Source: Lotus japonicus (lineage: Eukaryota; Streptophyta; Magnoliopsida; Fabales; Fabaceae). Taken from it: a DNA stretch of 64,000 nucleotides. A program made the translations under genes and the position numbers. Shown here piece after piece: positions 10,488 through 22,487 of this stretch. The stretch is taken from assembly GCF_012489685.1 (NCBI RefSeq), contig NC_080044.1, positions 24,780,369 through 24,844,368 of the forward strand. The letters are read 5' to 3'. A model generated the notes under the pieces. It saw only the letters and a program-made list of their open reading frames with translations, was not told the DNA's origin and searched no databases. Position 1 is the stretch's first letter, and each line of letters starts with the position of its first letter.

Positions 10488-12921
10488 CTTTCAACCTGCA
10501 TGGGACCCATGAGATCCATGTGAAGAAATTCCAGAACCTTTGTCGTGGTCTGATGCTGGAGCATCTTGTGTGACACCTTGGTTTGTTTACCAATCTGACA
10601 TTCTCCACAAAGCTTTCCTTCTCCCAAGCTTAAATTGGGCAGGCCTCTTATTGCTTCATCAGCAATAATATTTTGCATGCCTCTGTAGTTGAGATGTCCT
10701 ATTCTTTGATGTCATACATTTACCTCATCTTCTTTGGTTAACAGACATCTAGAAACATGAGCTTTTTCCTCTGATGTCCACATATAGCAGTTGTCTTTTG
10801 ATCTGACCCCTCTCATCACAACTTTATCATCATCAGTGGTTACAACACATTCTAGCTTATTGAACTTCACATCATACCCTTGATCACACAGTTGGCTTAT
10901 ACTGATTAGGTTGGCAATTAAATCATTAACAAGTAACACATTATTCAAGTTAGGAGATTCTGTGCTAATAAGCTTTCTTACTCCTTTGATTTTTCCTTTA
11001 GCTCCATCTCCAAAAGTAACATAGTTAGTTGAGTGACTTTTGATGTCTTGTAAAAAGCTCTTGTTCCCTGTCATGTGCTGTGAGCAGCCACTATCAAAGT
11101 ACCAGTCTTCCTTTGATGATGCTCTGAAAGATGTGTATGCTACCTGACATTTGATTTCACCCTTGGGCTTCCATTGCTTCCTCATCTGAATAGGCTTTGT
11201 AGACTTGATATTATTGTGCATCTGAGGATAACCATATAACTTGAAACAGTAAGGCTTTATATGACCATTCCTACCACAGTAGTGACACTTCCAAGGCACA
11301 GTTTTGCCAAGCTTGAGCTGAGGGTTCACATGCTGAGGCACATGTCGGGGCAATGGGTCTGACAACTGATAATTCCTGGGTTTCTTGAATTCAGTTTGTT
11401 TTGTAGCAGAAACAAATTTCTTTGATCCTTTCTGATCTTCTTTGTTGGATGTCCTGTAGTCAAAGCCAATTCCCTTCAAACTCCCTCCTTGCTTGCTGGT
11501 TTCTTTCAGAATTTCATCAAGCATATCAGAACCATTGTTCAGCATTCTAACAGATTTGTGAGTAGCTTCAAGCTTTCTTGTCAGAGTTGCCACTTCCTCT
11601 TGAAGTCCTGCATTAATCAACATTAGATTAGCCTTTTCCATAACATCAGCATTAGTAAACTTACTTTGTCATTCCTCCAGATCTTCCTTCAACTTTGTGC
11701 TGAGCTTTTTCAGCCTTTCATTCTGAGAGACAAGTTGTTCTATCTCACTTTGCTTTTCTCTCACAAGTTTACATGCTTCTTCCCACTTGATATGTAGCAG
11801 CTTGTAAGTCTCAGCTAGTTCCTCATCTGAAATGTCCTCATCACTTGTATCAGACTCATAGATGGTTCCAGAGAAAGCATTGACTTTGTTTGCAGATATC
11901 TCTTCCTCATCCTCAGTGTCTTCATCTGACCAAGTTACCATCATACCTTTCTTATGCTTCTTTAGATATGTGGCACATTCAGACCTGATATAACCATATC
12001 CTTCACATTCATGACATTACACTCCTTTATTCTGACCAGATCTTTCTTCTTCCTTGGTCTTCCTCTGTGAATTAGAAAACTTGGGTTTGTTGTCGAACTT
12101 CATGTCCTGAACATTAGGCCTGGTTCTTTTGTCAATCTTTCTTAATGCTTTGTTGAACTTTTTTGCTAGCATAGCCAGAGCCTCAGAAAGGTTTTCACCC
12201 TCACAGTCTTCATCATCACCTTCATCAGTGTTTGACACAAAAGCAATACTATTATTCTTCTTTTCAGACTTTCCACTCAGTTTCAACTCAAATGTCTGCA
12301 AAAAGCCAATAAGTTCATCAACCTTCATGTTCTCAATGTCTTGAGCCTCCTCAATTGCAGTGACTTTCATAGCAAATTTCTGAGGAACAGATCTCAAGAT
12401 CTTCCTTACAAGCTTCTCATCTGACATAGGTTCTCCTAAAGCAAATGAAGCATTAGACAAGTCACGGACACGCATGTGAAATTCTGAGATAATCTCTTCT
12501 TCAGTCATCATCAAATTTTCAAATTGAGTAGTAAGCATCTGAAGCCTTGACATCCTTACTCGAGTAGTTCCTTCATGTGCAGTTTTCAGAATTTCCCAAG
12601 CATCCTTTGCCACAATACACGTATTGATCAGCTAAACATATTCTTGTCAACTCCATTGAAGATAGCATTCAGAGCCTTTGAGTTTCCAAGAGCAGCTTCA
12701 TCTTCAACACTGGTCCATTCCTCTTCAGGTTTCTCCACAACAGTAGTAGAGGTGCCTTCAACCTCAGCCTTAGTGGGGTACTTCCAACCCTTGACAATAG
12801 CTTTCCAAGTCTTGTTGTCAATTGACTTGAGAAAGGCTGTCATGCGAACCTTCCAGTAGTCATAGTTAGTACCATCCAGAATGGGTGGCCTATTGACTGA
12901 TCATCCCTCCTTGTTGTCCAT
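10488..12921 (-). pseudogene. SIRE gag-protease-integrase start, broken
   Basis: The probable start is ATG 12921. A TGA follows within a few codons, then the gag frame to about 12630, where a missing base shifts the frame. From 12613 down to the truncation at 10488 the sequence is one frame: the UBN2-type gag block (LQMLTTQFENLMM...), a zinc knuckle CHECEGYGYIRSEC near 12005, an acidic coiled-coil stretch, a second knuckle CHYCGRNGHIKPYC near 11270, the protease active-site region WYFDSGCSQHMTG near 11070-11110, and the GAG-pre-integrase segment CGECQIGK with LEFLHMDLMGPM. Stops at 12017, 11669 and 10712 interrupt this frame. Having gag and pol in one frame is usual for Copia elements. Confidence 0.88.
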
Positions 12922-12965
12922 GAGAACTTGAATCAAACTCTCTGGAGCTCACCCAACCAGAACAG

Positions 12966-12985
12966 GGTGCCTGCTCTGATGCCAA
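12966..12985 (-). promoter_or_regulatory. Primer binding site of the SIRE element (initiator tRNA-Met type)
   Basis: One base inside the 5' LTR the minus strand reads TTGGCATCAGAGCAGGC. This is close to the TGGTATCAGAGC complementary to plant initiator tRNA-Met, with one change. Confidence 0.8.
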
Positions 12986-12986
12986 T

Positions 12987-13862
12987 TGTAAATTCAGGTT
13001 CCTTGTAGTACGAATGTCCTGCACGATGCTAGGACAATAGGTTCGACAATCGCTAACAGTTAAACAAAACTTAAACCAGAAACAACAAGACACAAGAATT
13101 GTTAACCCAGTTCAGTGAAAAACTTTCACCTACGTCTGGAGGGTTTGCACCCAAAGAAAGGAAATCCACTATCTCAAGATTCAGGAATTACAGACACTCA
13201 TGAACACAACAGTTCATAGTTCACTTCCTAATCTACCCAGTGTATTTCTACTTAGAATCTCAACCTAAGTATGAGAGCCCCTCTCACTTTCTCTCAATCA
13301 CTGCCACAATGATTGGTGAATACAATGAACAATCAGAGTTTGAACGCAATCAAACACACAGAACCCTTCTTTGCTTTATAGAATCAGTGAGCAAAGAGGA
13401 TTCACAACTAACAAAGGACAAAGCACAATAACAAATCCTAAAACACTTGATCTCTCTCTCTTAGCTTCGGTGGTCTTCAAGTTTTAGGTCTTCATCCTTT
13501 TATAGACTTCAGCAGCGGTAGCATGGGCTCTAGGGTTAGCATGGGCTGAAGTAATAGATTGCAACAACAGCAATTCAAAACGCAATCTTGATAGATTTTG
13601 TTTACTTATTGCACCAGTAAAGATAGAAATCAATCTTTTAAAAAAGATTGTTTCAACAAATAACAACCCACAATTAAAACCCTTCTGGAATAGCTACTTG
13701 CTCCTCAAGTAACTCAAAAACATGTCTTCAGTAAATCTTCAGAGGGCCCACAACAGAAACTCAGGCTAAGGACTGATGCCCTAGCTTCACGGATTCAGAT
13801 GCCACGGCATCTGCCTCGATAATCGGTTGTTTTGACAAAATGCAAGACAACATGTACCAACA
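12987..13862 (-). repeat. 5' LTR of the SIRE element
   Basis: It pairs with 4079-4953 and has TG...CA ends. The right flank ATTTT matches the left flank of the element. The LTRs differ by scattered substitutions and one-base indels, so the insertion is not brand new but not ancient. Confidence 0.95.
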
Positions 13863-13867
13863 ATTTT

Positions 13868-14496
13868 TCTTCTTCTGGGTTTTTTAGTTGATTGTTCTTC
13901 TTCTGGATTTTTTGCTATTGTTAACATCCAGGTTAGGGATTAATTAGATTATGGATTTTATTTAAATTAGGGATTTTATTATGTTCTTTTTTCTGTTTAA
14001 ATAAATGAGTTGGAATTAAAAAATAAATTTTAATAATTTTTCTAATGAAAAAAAATATATAAAAGCCACGTGGAATTGCTGTCTAGGACAAAATTGAAGG
14101 CTGGCAACATTTGACCTTAATTGAATTAAAAAAAAATTCTACAGACCCAATTTGATGCCAAAAAAATTTAAGTCCTGGAACTGATTTCCTTTGTAATCTT
14201 AGAGGTCATTTGACCCTTTAAGCCTTTATGCAATAGTTACCAAAATTAGAAATCAACTCTATCAACCAGTTGGTTTACATATGGTTCTATTAGGATTCAG
14301 GAGCTTTGAATATAGTCAACACCAATTATCATGACATTGAAGCAGTGTTATAAAACTCAAACCGATAATTGACTAAGTCAAGACACTAGACCAATGACAC
14401 CATGGTTCAACCAGGTTCAATCGTGTTCAACCAAATTTATAATAATTACAATTAATTATGATATTTATAAAAGTAAAAAATATTTTGAAACCATGA
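13868..14496. other. Intergenic, AT-rich; no gene seen
   Basis: T-rich sequence, then A/T-rich DNA. Around 14340-14440 are repeated TTCAACCAGGTTCAA motifs like those near 53900-53980, which suggests remnants of a common MITE. No open frame of note. Confidence 0.5.
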
Positions 14497-14711
14497 ATAA
14501 AGTAAGGTAATTGTTATTCCCACCCCCCTCTCATCTTGTTCCACCTCCCCTACATATTCGAAACCCTAAAACACCTGTAAATTTTTGTCGATCACACTTT
14601 GTAACTGCGTAGCCTACACACTTTAAAGTTCGTAGTGGCACCGACCACTTTGACTGCAACTGATCCCACATTCGTTAATTTCTATGGCAACTCAAATTCT
14701 ATAAATAGCCC

Positions 14712-14938
14712 TGTTCCGGTATAGAACTCAAGAAGCAGGGCTAAGCAAATCAGAAAGCCAAGAGAGAAAGAGAGAAAGAGAGAAAGTCAGAAATTGCGTA
14801 AAGAGTTGGATCCCCCACCGCTTGGGTGGTGTCTCATATTTATAGATTGAGTTTCGGTCCGCCCGGACCATGGGTTGCGTGACCCATATTTACATTAGGC
14901 TGATAAGCCCAACTAATCAATAAGCCCATATCAGACCA
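14712..14938 (-). repeat. 3' LTR of the LARD-like element
   Basis: Matches 19487-19705. It contains an AGAGAAAG microsatellite and the phrase GGATCCCCCACCGCTTGGGT. Confidence 0.92.
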
Positions 14939-15864
14939 CAAGCCCACAAGACACCGAGTCTTAAAAGCTTTAAGACGAAGTGTGTCTTTTTTTTCGAGCC
15001 CACAAGTAATCAACTCACCCAACACTACACAAAGACTAACAAGTAATTGACACGCCCAAAATGTGCAAAGGAAATAATGGGCACACAGGCTCCAAAATCA
15101 AAATTTACAAGACATAAAAACTAAGTAGTCATTCCTTTGTCATTTCAACTTTTGCTGTTACTTCTTGATCTTTGTGTAGCGTGTGCAAGTTGACCCAAAT
15201 CGTCTCTTCGCCTCAATCACAGCCTCATTGTCATTATCATGAATAATTTTTTCTTCCCCTAAACCACGATTACAACCTGCTCTCATAATACCACAAGTAA
15301 TAATGCACAATAATTTGAAACTTGAACAAAATAAAAGTTAAAGACTTAATGTAAATCAATAATATGGAACATACTTACTTCACATCGCTTGCACATCTAT
15401 TCTCAGTGTAACATGGGAGGGCCACGATCCGATCCGCCCATTTGTTTCATGATAATGATAAGCCCAAAGTAAAATGATACGGTCCGCCCATATTAGTCCA
15501 TTGCCTTCACATTTTACCGTACATAGTAAAGCACTCTTGAATGAATCTCTTAAATGTTGTAAAGTTCAAACTTAATCAACTACTTTGGAATCATAAGGCC
15601 TTTGTGTACATAACTTAGTCAAATTTTTCACTTCTTGACTTAGTTATTCATGGAAATCAAAGTCTCACATTTGATTTCATTAGCATGCTCGCGTGGAGAC
15701 TTGTGCTTAGTTTGGACAAGCTTAAATCCAATTTAAGACTGTGCTTATGAATTCGTGGTCGAATGCTCTTGTTTTAAGAGACTTACTCTTTTCTCAATTG
15801 TCTGACGTCGCCCAATTGATAGACCTTAGTTGACAAGTTTCCGCTATGGGTACAAGAAATAAGT

Positions 15865-16033
15865 AAAATGATACGCCCTTGATCACTTTAAAAAGATTAT
15901 GCCTCGTTAAAAACTCTCCCGCCTGGGGTAGAGAAAAGAGTGCATATGAAATGTTACGCCCTTGAACATTTTTTAAAAAGGTTATGCCTCGTTAAAAACT
16001 CTCCCGCCTGGGGTAGAGAAAAGAGTGCATACC
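15865..16033. repeat. Tandem duplication, about 90-bp unit
   Basis: The phrase ATGCCTCGTTAAAAACTCTC with CCGCCTGGGGTAGAGAAAAG and GTGCATA occurs twice in a row, each time preceded by ATGTTACGCCCTTGA or ATGATACGCCCTTGA. Confidence 0.85.
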
Positions 16034-17699
16034 TGTTGCTCCTTTCATTTTATGCTTTGACTGTTTTTAGTCAACTCATCACCCAATGCGTTATCTCAGC
16101 TCCAGATTTCATGCTTTCCTCAAAATGTGACCAGCTTCTAGATTAGTTGCTGCCAACTCCGATGCCCCTTCTTTAAGGTAGAGAGTTTTGGCCCTCAAAT
16201 TTCAAGTGGAGCTCATGAAACAAATAAAAATGGTAAGAAGATGCAACAGTATGAGGACAGATTGCAAGGCTTAATTAGAATAGAATAAACTAGAGACTTA
16301 TGCCATGCAACACAAAAGAAAACTCAAACCAGAATTATTACATGCCTATGAAGAAACAGAAGGTAACATACAGATTCATACAAACAAGTAGGTCATCATC
16401 AAATCAACATATTCTTTGAGGACTCAAATAAATTAATTAGTTGTAGTAAACTAAGTTCCAAACCAGCACCAAAACATATGATTATACTTGATACACATTT
16501 CAAAACTCAACGCCTTATCCCTCATAATAACCAGATCACATGAGAAAGAAATAGTTATAAAATCAAACACCTCTAATTAGGAAGTTAACTGCCAAGTTTC
16601 ATGTTCGGATGCAAATAAGTGCAGGTTCATATTTAAACTACTCAAACGGGCAAGGAATGAACCAGATAGCAGGCATGCTTATGAACAAAAACCACATGAT
16701 AAGAAAACAGAGCACTATCTGCTACATAAACTGGCAAAAAGCAAACAAGCAAACTGGCAGATTATGCAGAGACAGTGTTTTAATCAAGAAGCAAACTTGG
16801 ACTAGATATTGGAACCAAAATTTTAATTATGCAGGTTATTTTCAAAGCAAACTTGCGGCATATGCATTCACCAAACCAATATAGGGCAATCATAAACAGA
16901 AATAGATTCACTAGGAATTAGGCTCAAAGGATTAAATTGTCACCCATCTGGCTTTTGTTTCTTGAAATTCACATAGGAGAAATCATCCATCACTAGCTTG
17001 ACGAGATATCTAATGTTCAAAGCCAAAATCACCTATGTCTGAATCATAGGTCACAAAGGATTCAGACTTAACAATACACCATGTGCCCGTTAAAGGCAGC
17101 ATACATAACAATACTCTTGCGTACAATCCTCGTTTGACAAGGTCTTTAAGGCTTACTTAACATATTAAGCAACCCTTTTTACCAACAACTGGATGAAATA
17201 ACAGCACCTTGGTCTACTAAAGAGAAATTCTGGAAACTTTAACTTTACAAACCATAAACCAGAAACCCAATCATATTAAGGCCTAGACGGGATAACTTTT
17301 AAAAGCCTTAAAGCACAACAAATTCATAAAAGTAAACATGACCTGTTATTCGACTTCTGTGTAGTCTAATTCCTATTATCATGGAATCATGTACCTCCTT
17401 CATATAGGGTATATCACAATCACAATACTTCCTCAAACTAACATCCCCGCGAAATATGCAGCAAATGACATTCCAGCATGTATGTAAAGCATAAACTGGT
17501 TACTGTTCTTAACTTAGATTCCTTTGAACTCACATAATTTATCAATCATATGTTAAGCATATTTTGAGCACCCTTCAAACTGGGATTCATTGTTCCCAAC
17601 GTATCTCAAAAAGCAATCAAATCTAAAATCAAGGTGGAAGCAACCTAGTGATTCAAATATTCCACAAAATCATGATTCTCACATAAAACACAGGCAGTG

Positions 17700-19380
17700 A
17701 AAATCATATCATGAAACAGGTATGCACCAATGAAATTCTATTCAAACATTTTATCAAGCATATAGCAGGTAATAAAACCAAAACAGAATCATGAAAGAAA
17801 ATGAGAGCCAATGTGATAAGGTCTGGAAAGAATAAACCAGTAGAAATTGCAGGCGCAGCGGAGAGTTGAGTTTGAGTTGATCTTTTTGTTATCACATGCA
17901 AAACTGAAATGCAGAAATTGTTCACCGATTTTATCAAACAGTTAGTATGCAACTCTGATTTTCCATTGCCTCGCTCCATCAAGTGTGGTCCACCATATGC
18001 CATGAGAAAAATGGAGATATCAGTCTTAAAGCAAAAACAATCAAAGGAGAGTAAGAAGCAAAACACAAAGAAATAATCCAAAAGGCCAGAATCTCCTTTG
18101 GGCGATCCTAAACAAGATGCTTGAATTTTCTTGGTTTCCCGCATCCTGTTCGCCACCGCCATAGACTAGGTTCACGTTCAAAGGGATCCTCTCGCCAATC
18201 TGAACCATAGGTGACCTTTGCTCGCCGAATTTAAACACCGGCGACAACTTGCTCGCCGCTGAACTTCAACGTCGGCGACCCTTGCTCGCCGAGCTTCAAC
18301 TGCCAAAAGAAAAAACTTGCTCGCCGGAATAACGTCCCCGCAGCAAGCGTGTTCGCCAGAACTCCATCGCCGCAGCAAACGTGTTGAGATTGCCTCATAT
18401 GCAAAGTTGAAGTGCAGAAATCGTTCACCAATTTCATCGAACAGTTTGCGTGCCAATCCGATTCTCCACAATTTCTTCTTGATCTGATCCAATTTGTCCA
18501 TGTTGAATCAAACACAGAAGAGAGTAACGAATTTAATTTCCAACTATTGGTAATCAAAGTACAAAACTAATAGAATCAAAACTGAACAGAAGGTATCAGA
18601 AAAATTTAAAAGAACGAGGATGCGTATCCGTTTTTAGAGTGGTCCTGAATCAATTTGGCTTGAAACTCATGGGCGAACATAGACGAATTCGATTCAGAAG
18701 TGGCGGTTGAGACAGCATGAGCAGTTGCAACCCCCTTGCAGTTGAGACAAAATGAGCATTTAAATTCTGGGCGTGACAGTTGAAATTGAATGGACGGTTT
18801 CAACTCAAGTGGTGGCTTCATCTCTTAAGTGGCGGTTGTGCAATTTCTTCTTGATCGCCCTTCTCTTTTTCACCTTATCTGGTAACCGTTCGTCGTTTGC
18901 TCTCCTTTTCCTCGATCCGTTTAAGCGGCGAAGCAGATCCGTGAACCGTGACTAAGAATTCCATCCAGAAGCAATTCTTCTCCAATTGACTTTCAAGGTC
19001 CTCATTTTCACAAACAAACTCATAGACATTTTATCAAACGCCTTCCGTGCAGAAGGTGGAACAACATTAAACCATGAAATAGAGAGGTAAATCACTGCAA
19101 AAAAGAGAACAATGAGGGGTGGAAAGCCCAGAAGAAAAACTTTCCAAGAGGATCAAAAAACCACATTAAATATCAAAGCAAGAGAGAGAGTGCGAGTGGC
19201 ATCAAGTTCGTCAACAGGCTTCGTAGGTCTTCATTTTTCTTTTCCACTGCTATTTGGGATGGGCTGAAGGCAATAACAAAGGCGACATCGCCCTTCTTTG
19301 CATTTTCTTCTTCCTTTTTGTTCACCAATGCAGCCACCACTTTTGAAACTGAAATTCTGACATAAATTGATTGCATGGCT
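17700..19380 (-). other. Unrecognised, low-complexity frames inside the LARD-like element
   Basis: Minus-strand frames of 60-150 codons overlap each other. They contain repeated TTGCTCGCCG units (about 18200-18350). A segment near 17880-17975 is repeated in diverged form near 18385-18500, reading GCAGAAATTGTTCACC and GCAGAAATCGTTCACC. None resembles a retroelement protein. I do not call a gene; a captured and decayed host segment is possible. Confidence 0.4.
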
Positions 19381-19467
19381 TCACTTTCAATTTCGTTCGC
19401 CCTCCTCTCTCAGAAGTAGAAATCATATAGCCTCTTGTTCATGGTAGTGGGGATTTATTTTACAGAA

Positions 19468-19486
19468 GCCCCACGGTGGGCGCCAA
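19468..19486 (-). promoter_or_regulatory. Primer binding site of the LARD-like element
   Basis: Immediately inside the right LTR the minus strand reads TTGGCGCCCACCGTGGGG. This is a primer-site form known from some plant Ty3-type elements and differs from the Met-type site of the Copia elements here. It implies that a Ty3-type partner mobilised the element; that is inference. Confidence 0.65.
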
Positions 19487-19705
19487 TGTTCCGGTATAGA
19501 ACTCAAGAAGCAGGGCTAAGCAAATCAGAAAGCCAAGAGAGAAAGAGAGAAAGTCAGAAATTGCGTAAAGAGTTGGATCCCCCACCGCTTGGGTGGTGTC
19601 TCATATTTATAGATTGAGTTTCGGTCCGCCCGGACCATGGGTTGCGTGACCCATATTTACATTAGGCTGATAAGCCCAACTAATCAATAAGCCCATATCA
19701 GACCA
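19487..19705 (-). repeat. 5' LTR of the LARD-like element
   Basis: Matches 14712-14938. TATAAATAT lies on the minus strand near 19600-19610. Confidence 0.92.
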
Positions 19706-20536
19706 AGCCCCTTTTTTCACACAATTCTTCATCCATTCTTTCTCCATTTCTCCCTTTCTGCATTCTTCCTTTTGCTGAAATGATTGGGATGAATACGTAA
19801 GGTGTAAGACCCTGAAATTAATAACTAGATTATTGATTTATTTTTTATGTATTAATTAAATGAGTGTTTATATTCTATTGTTTTTATGTCTTTTTCTGGA
19901 AAGTGTTCCATTACGGAACTTTCGACTGTAAGATCGATAGGTTTCGCTTTCCGGAAATCAGATAAAGTTAGACTTTATCTTCGTATGGACTTAAGTGAGG
20001 CTCTGGCCCAAAAGATTTTGTGTTCGGAGCTCCTTCCGGAGTTTCCGCCCACGTAGTTTTAATCCTTTCGTCTCTATTAATCTTTTCCGTGAAGGAAGTT
20101 TTCACATCCGGAGAATATTTTCAAAATCAGTTCTATGTCAGATTTTGGAGCATGTCGTTTCCAAAATATTTTCTCCTCAAATGATAATACTTATTATTGT
20201 CATTTTTCTTATAATTTATTCTAGCTTAGATGCATAAAATGACGACGTCATTTTTGCTCTAACTGTCTCACGATTATTCTTTAGCTCAGTTTTTACTCAT
20301 TTTCTTGTCCATGATTATTTTGCTCAAAGTGATTCAAATTTACATTTTATCATTTCATAGAGTTCCTCATAATTTTTGGGATAATGATATATCACCCCTA
20401 TATTTTTCTCTTAGCTCTATGAGCTAAATCATTCGGTGTCTAAATCAATTTGCACCGATTTTTAAAATATCTTCTTCCCTCCTCCACCAATTTTGTGACA
20501 TGTGGCCCTCCATTCCTCTCTTCACTTCTGGTCTCT

Positions 20537-22487
20537 GAGGGAGTTCAAAGGGATTCCAGTTGGTTCAGGGGGCGACCTGGTTGTCTCTCTTTTGTAGTTT
20601 GCTGATGACACTGTTTTTTTGGGGGGAGGCATCTATTCAGAATTTGGTGGTTGTTAAATGTGTGCTCTGCTGCTTTGAGATTGTTTCTGGTCTTAAAGTG
20701 AATTTCCATAAGAGTAGGCTAGCCGCTATTGCTACTGCTTCTGGTGTTCTCCACCAGTTTGCTTCTTTTATGAACTGCAAGACCATGAGTATACTTTTTA
20801 CTTACTTGGGTATTCCGGTGGGGGGGAGGGCAAGTTGTGCCAATACTTGGGAGCCAATTTTGAAGAAGACAAGGAGTAGACTCTCTTTGTGGAAACTGAA
20901 GCTGATTTCGTTTGGGGGTCGAATCTGTTTGATTCAGAGTGTACTTGCTGCTTTGCCACTCTTTTTCCTGTCATTCTTTAAAATGCCAGCTTGTGTGCTT
21001 CAGACATGTAATCGAATTATGCGCAGTTTCCTCTGGGGTGGCAGTGAAGGGGATAGAAAAATTGCTTGGGTAAACTGGGATCAGGTTTGTCTTCCAAAGG
21101 AGGTTGGTGGGTTGGGTTTGAAAGATTTAGCTTTATTTAATAAAGCACTTCTTGGTAAGTGGATGTGGAGATGGAAGACTGAGAAAGAGGCCCTTTGGTG
21201 CAGAATTATTAAAGCAAAGTACGAGGACGAGTCTTTTATGAAGGAATCGGGGTGGTGGCGAGATGTGCAAAACGCTTGCTGTTTGGATTCCAGTAATTGG
21301 TTTGAGGAGGGTGTTGCCAAAACAGTAAGGGGAGGAGATAGTACAAGTATGTGGCTGGAGGATTGGGCTGGTTGTGGCCCTTTTACGGAAGGTTATTATA
21401 AGATTTATAACCTGTCCAGGGTCAAGCGTGCGATGATTAGGGACTGTGGGGAGTGGTCTAATGGTTCGTGGCATTGGAATCTTCCTTGGAGGCGACCGTT
21501 GGGGGTGCGTGTGCAGGTTATGGTGGAAGCTATGTTGGGGACTGTTAACATTGTTGCTCTGTGTGAGGGTGTATTGGATAGGTGGGTTTGGAGACCGGCG
21601 TCGGATGGTCTTTACTCTGTGAATTCTGCCTATGTCTTTTTGCAGGAACCAGTGTAGCGTCCTGCTGACCGTGTGTTCAAGCTTATTTGGAATTCATTTG
21701 CTCCATCGAGCATCAAGGCGTTTACGTGGCGTTGTATCCTTGATCATCTTCAATGCGTGGATAATTTGTTGAAGCGGGGTGTTATCTTGTAGAATGGAGG
21801 GGAGTTGTGCAAGTTTTGCCTCAGGGAGGTAGAATCAGCGTCCCACCTTTTATTGTCCTGTCTCGTTTCAATGAAATTATGGCTGGATTGTTACCGTTGG
21901 ATTGGCTTTCAAACTGTCTTTCCAGAGAATTTGAGAGATCATTTTCTGCAATTTTATTTCAGTTGGAGTGAGCATCATTAGTTGGGTATGCTGTCAGTTT
22001 GGTGTGCCACGGTTTGGACTGTTTGGTTGATTAGGAATGGAATTGTATTCAGGAATGAGCAAGTCTGCTGGTCCAATGCTTTAGAACTGGTCAAGTGGCG
22101 GTCATGGCAATGGAACAAGGCATATATGAAGGGGTTTTGTTATTCCTTGTTGGAATGGCACTCCAATCCTCTCTTGTGTGTTTGTTCTTCTTAAGTGTTG
22201 TGTTCTAGTTTGGTGCTGCACTGTGGTTTTTGGGTTTCTTTTGGTGGGTGTTGTGGCTGGTTGTGTACGTGTTTTGTGTTGGGGGTAGTGGTGCGTTTTT
22301 GCTGGAATTGCAAGGGGGTGTTTCCAATTGCTGCTAATAGTACTACAGAGTTGGTTTTCTATATGTTTTTTTTACTGTATCTTGTTTTAATTTCTTTGTT
22401 CTGAGCTTTGCTCTATTTTTTCCTTGTATTAGGTTAAAGTACCCCTTGTACTTCTTGATCAATACAAATTTGGTTTATCTAAAAAAA
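20537..22487 (+). mobile_element. 5'-truncated L1-type LINE
   Basis: The same 13 bases, ACTTCTGGTCTCT, stand on both sides (20524-20536 and 22488-22500). The 3' end has GTACCCCTTGTACTTC, CAATACAAATTTGG and an A run at 22481-22488. The 5' end is cut inside the reverse transcriptase just before the FADD box, the usual result of incomplete reverse transcription. It lies inside the family A LTR. Confidence 0.93.
20560..22194 (+). pseudogene. LINE reverse transcriptase C-terminal part and zf-RVT, broken
   Basis: FADD is visible near 20598-20610, then a frame change in the G run near 20620. The main frame 20611-21656 carries the thumb region (TYLGIPVGG, ISFGGRICLIQSVL, RSFLWGG, GGLGLKDLALFNKALLGKW). 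TAG at about 21656 and further stops near 21790 and 21979 break the zf-RVT part (CKFC...SHLLLSC near 21810-21860). The tail WHSNPLLCVCSS ends at 22194. It matches the LINE at 1-4011 closely in layout. Confidence 0.88.

Larger units (their letters stand above)
4079..13862 (-). mobile_element. SIRE/Maximus-type Ty1-Copia LTR retrotransposon, internally deleted
   Basis: Two near-identical LTRs of about 875 bp with TG...CA ends (4079-4953 and 12987-13862) are flanked by the same 5-bp duplication ATTTT (4074-4078 and 13863-13867). On the minus strand the order is 5' LTR, initiator-Met-type primer site, gag, protease, start of integrase, a foreign 2.56-kb block, end of RNase H, an env-like third ORF, polypurine tract, 3' LTR. 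A third ORF after pol and the GACAAAGAGGGAGATTG junction are typical of the SIRE lineage. Integrase core and reverse transcriptase are absent, so it is dead. Confidence 0.93.
14712..19705 (-). mobile_element. Non-autonomous LTR retrotransposon (LARD-like)
   Basis: Direct repeats 14712-14938 (227 bp) and 19487-19705 (219 bp) have TG...CA ends and the same 5-bp flank AGCCC (14707-14711 and 19706-19710). The size difference is an extra AGAGAAAG unit in the left copy. The minus strand has TATAAATAT in each LTR and a primer site after the right LTR, which sets the orientation. The roughly 4.5-kb interior has no gag, protease, integrase or reverse transcriptase; the longest frames are unrecognised and stop-rich. 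It must have been mobilised in trans. Confidence 0.88.

Noticed and set aside
16609..16884. 91-codon frame in the LARD-like element
   Set aside because: No domain, AT-rich, and isolated within non-coding sequence. Length is within chance expectation for this composition.
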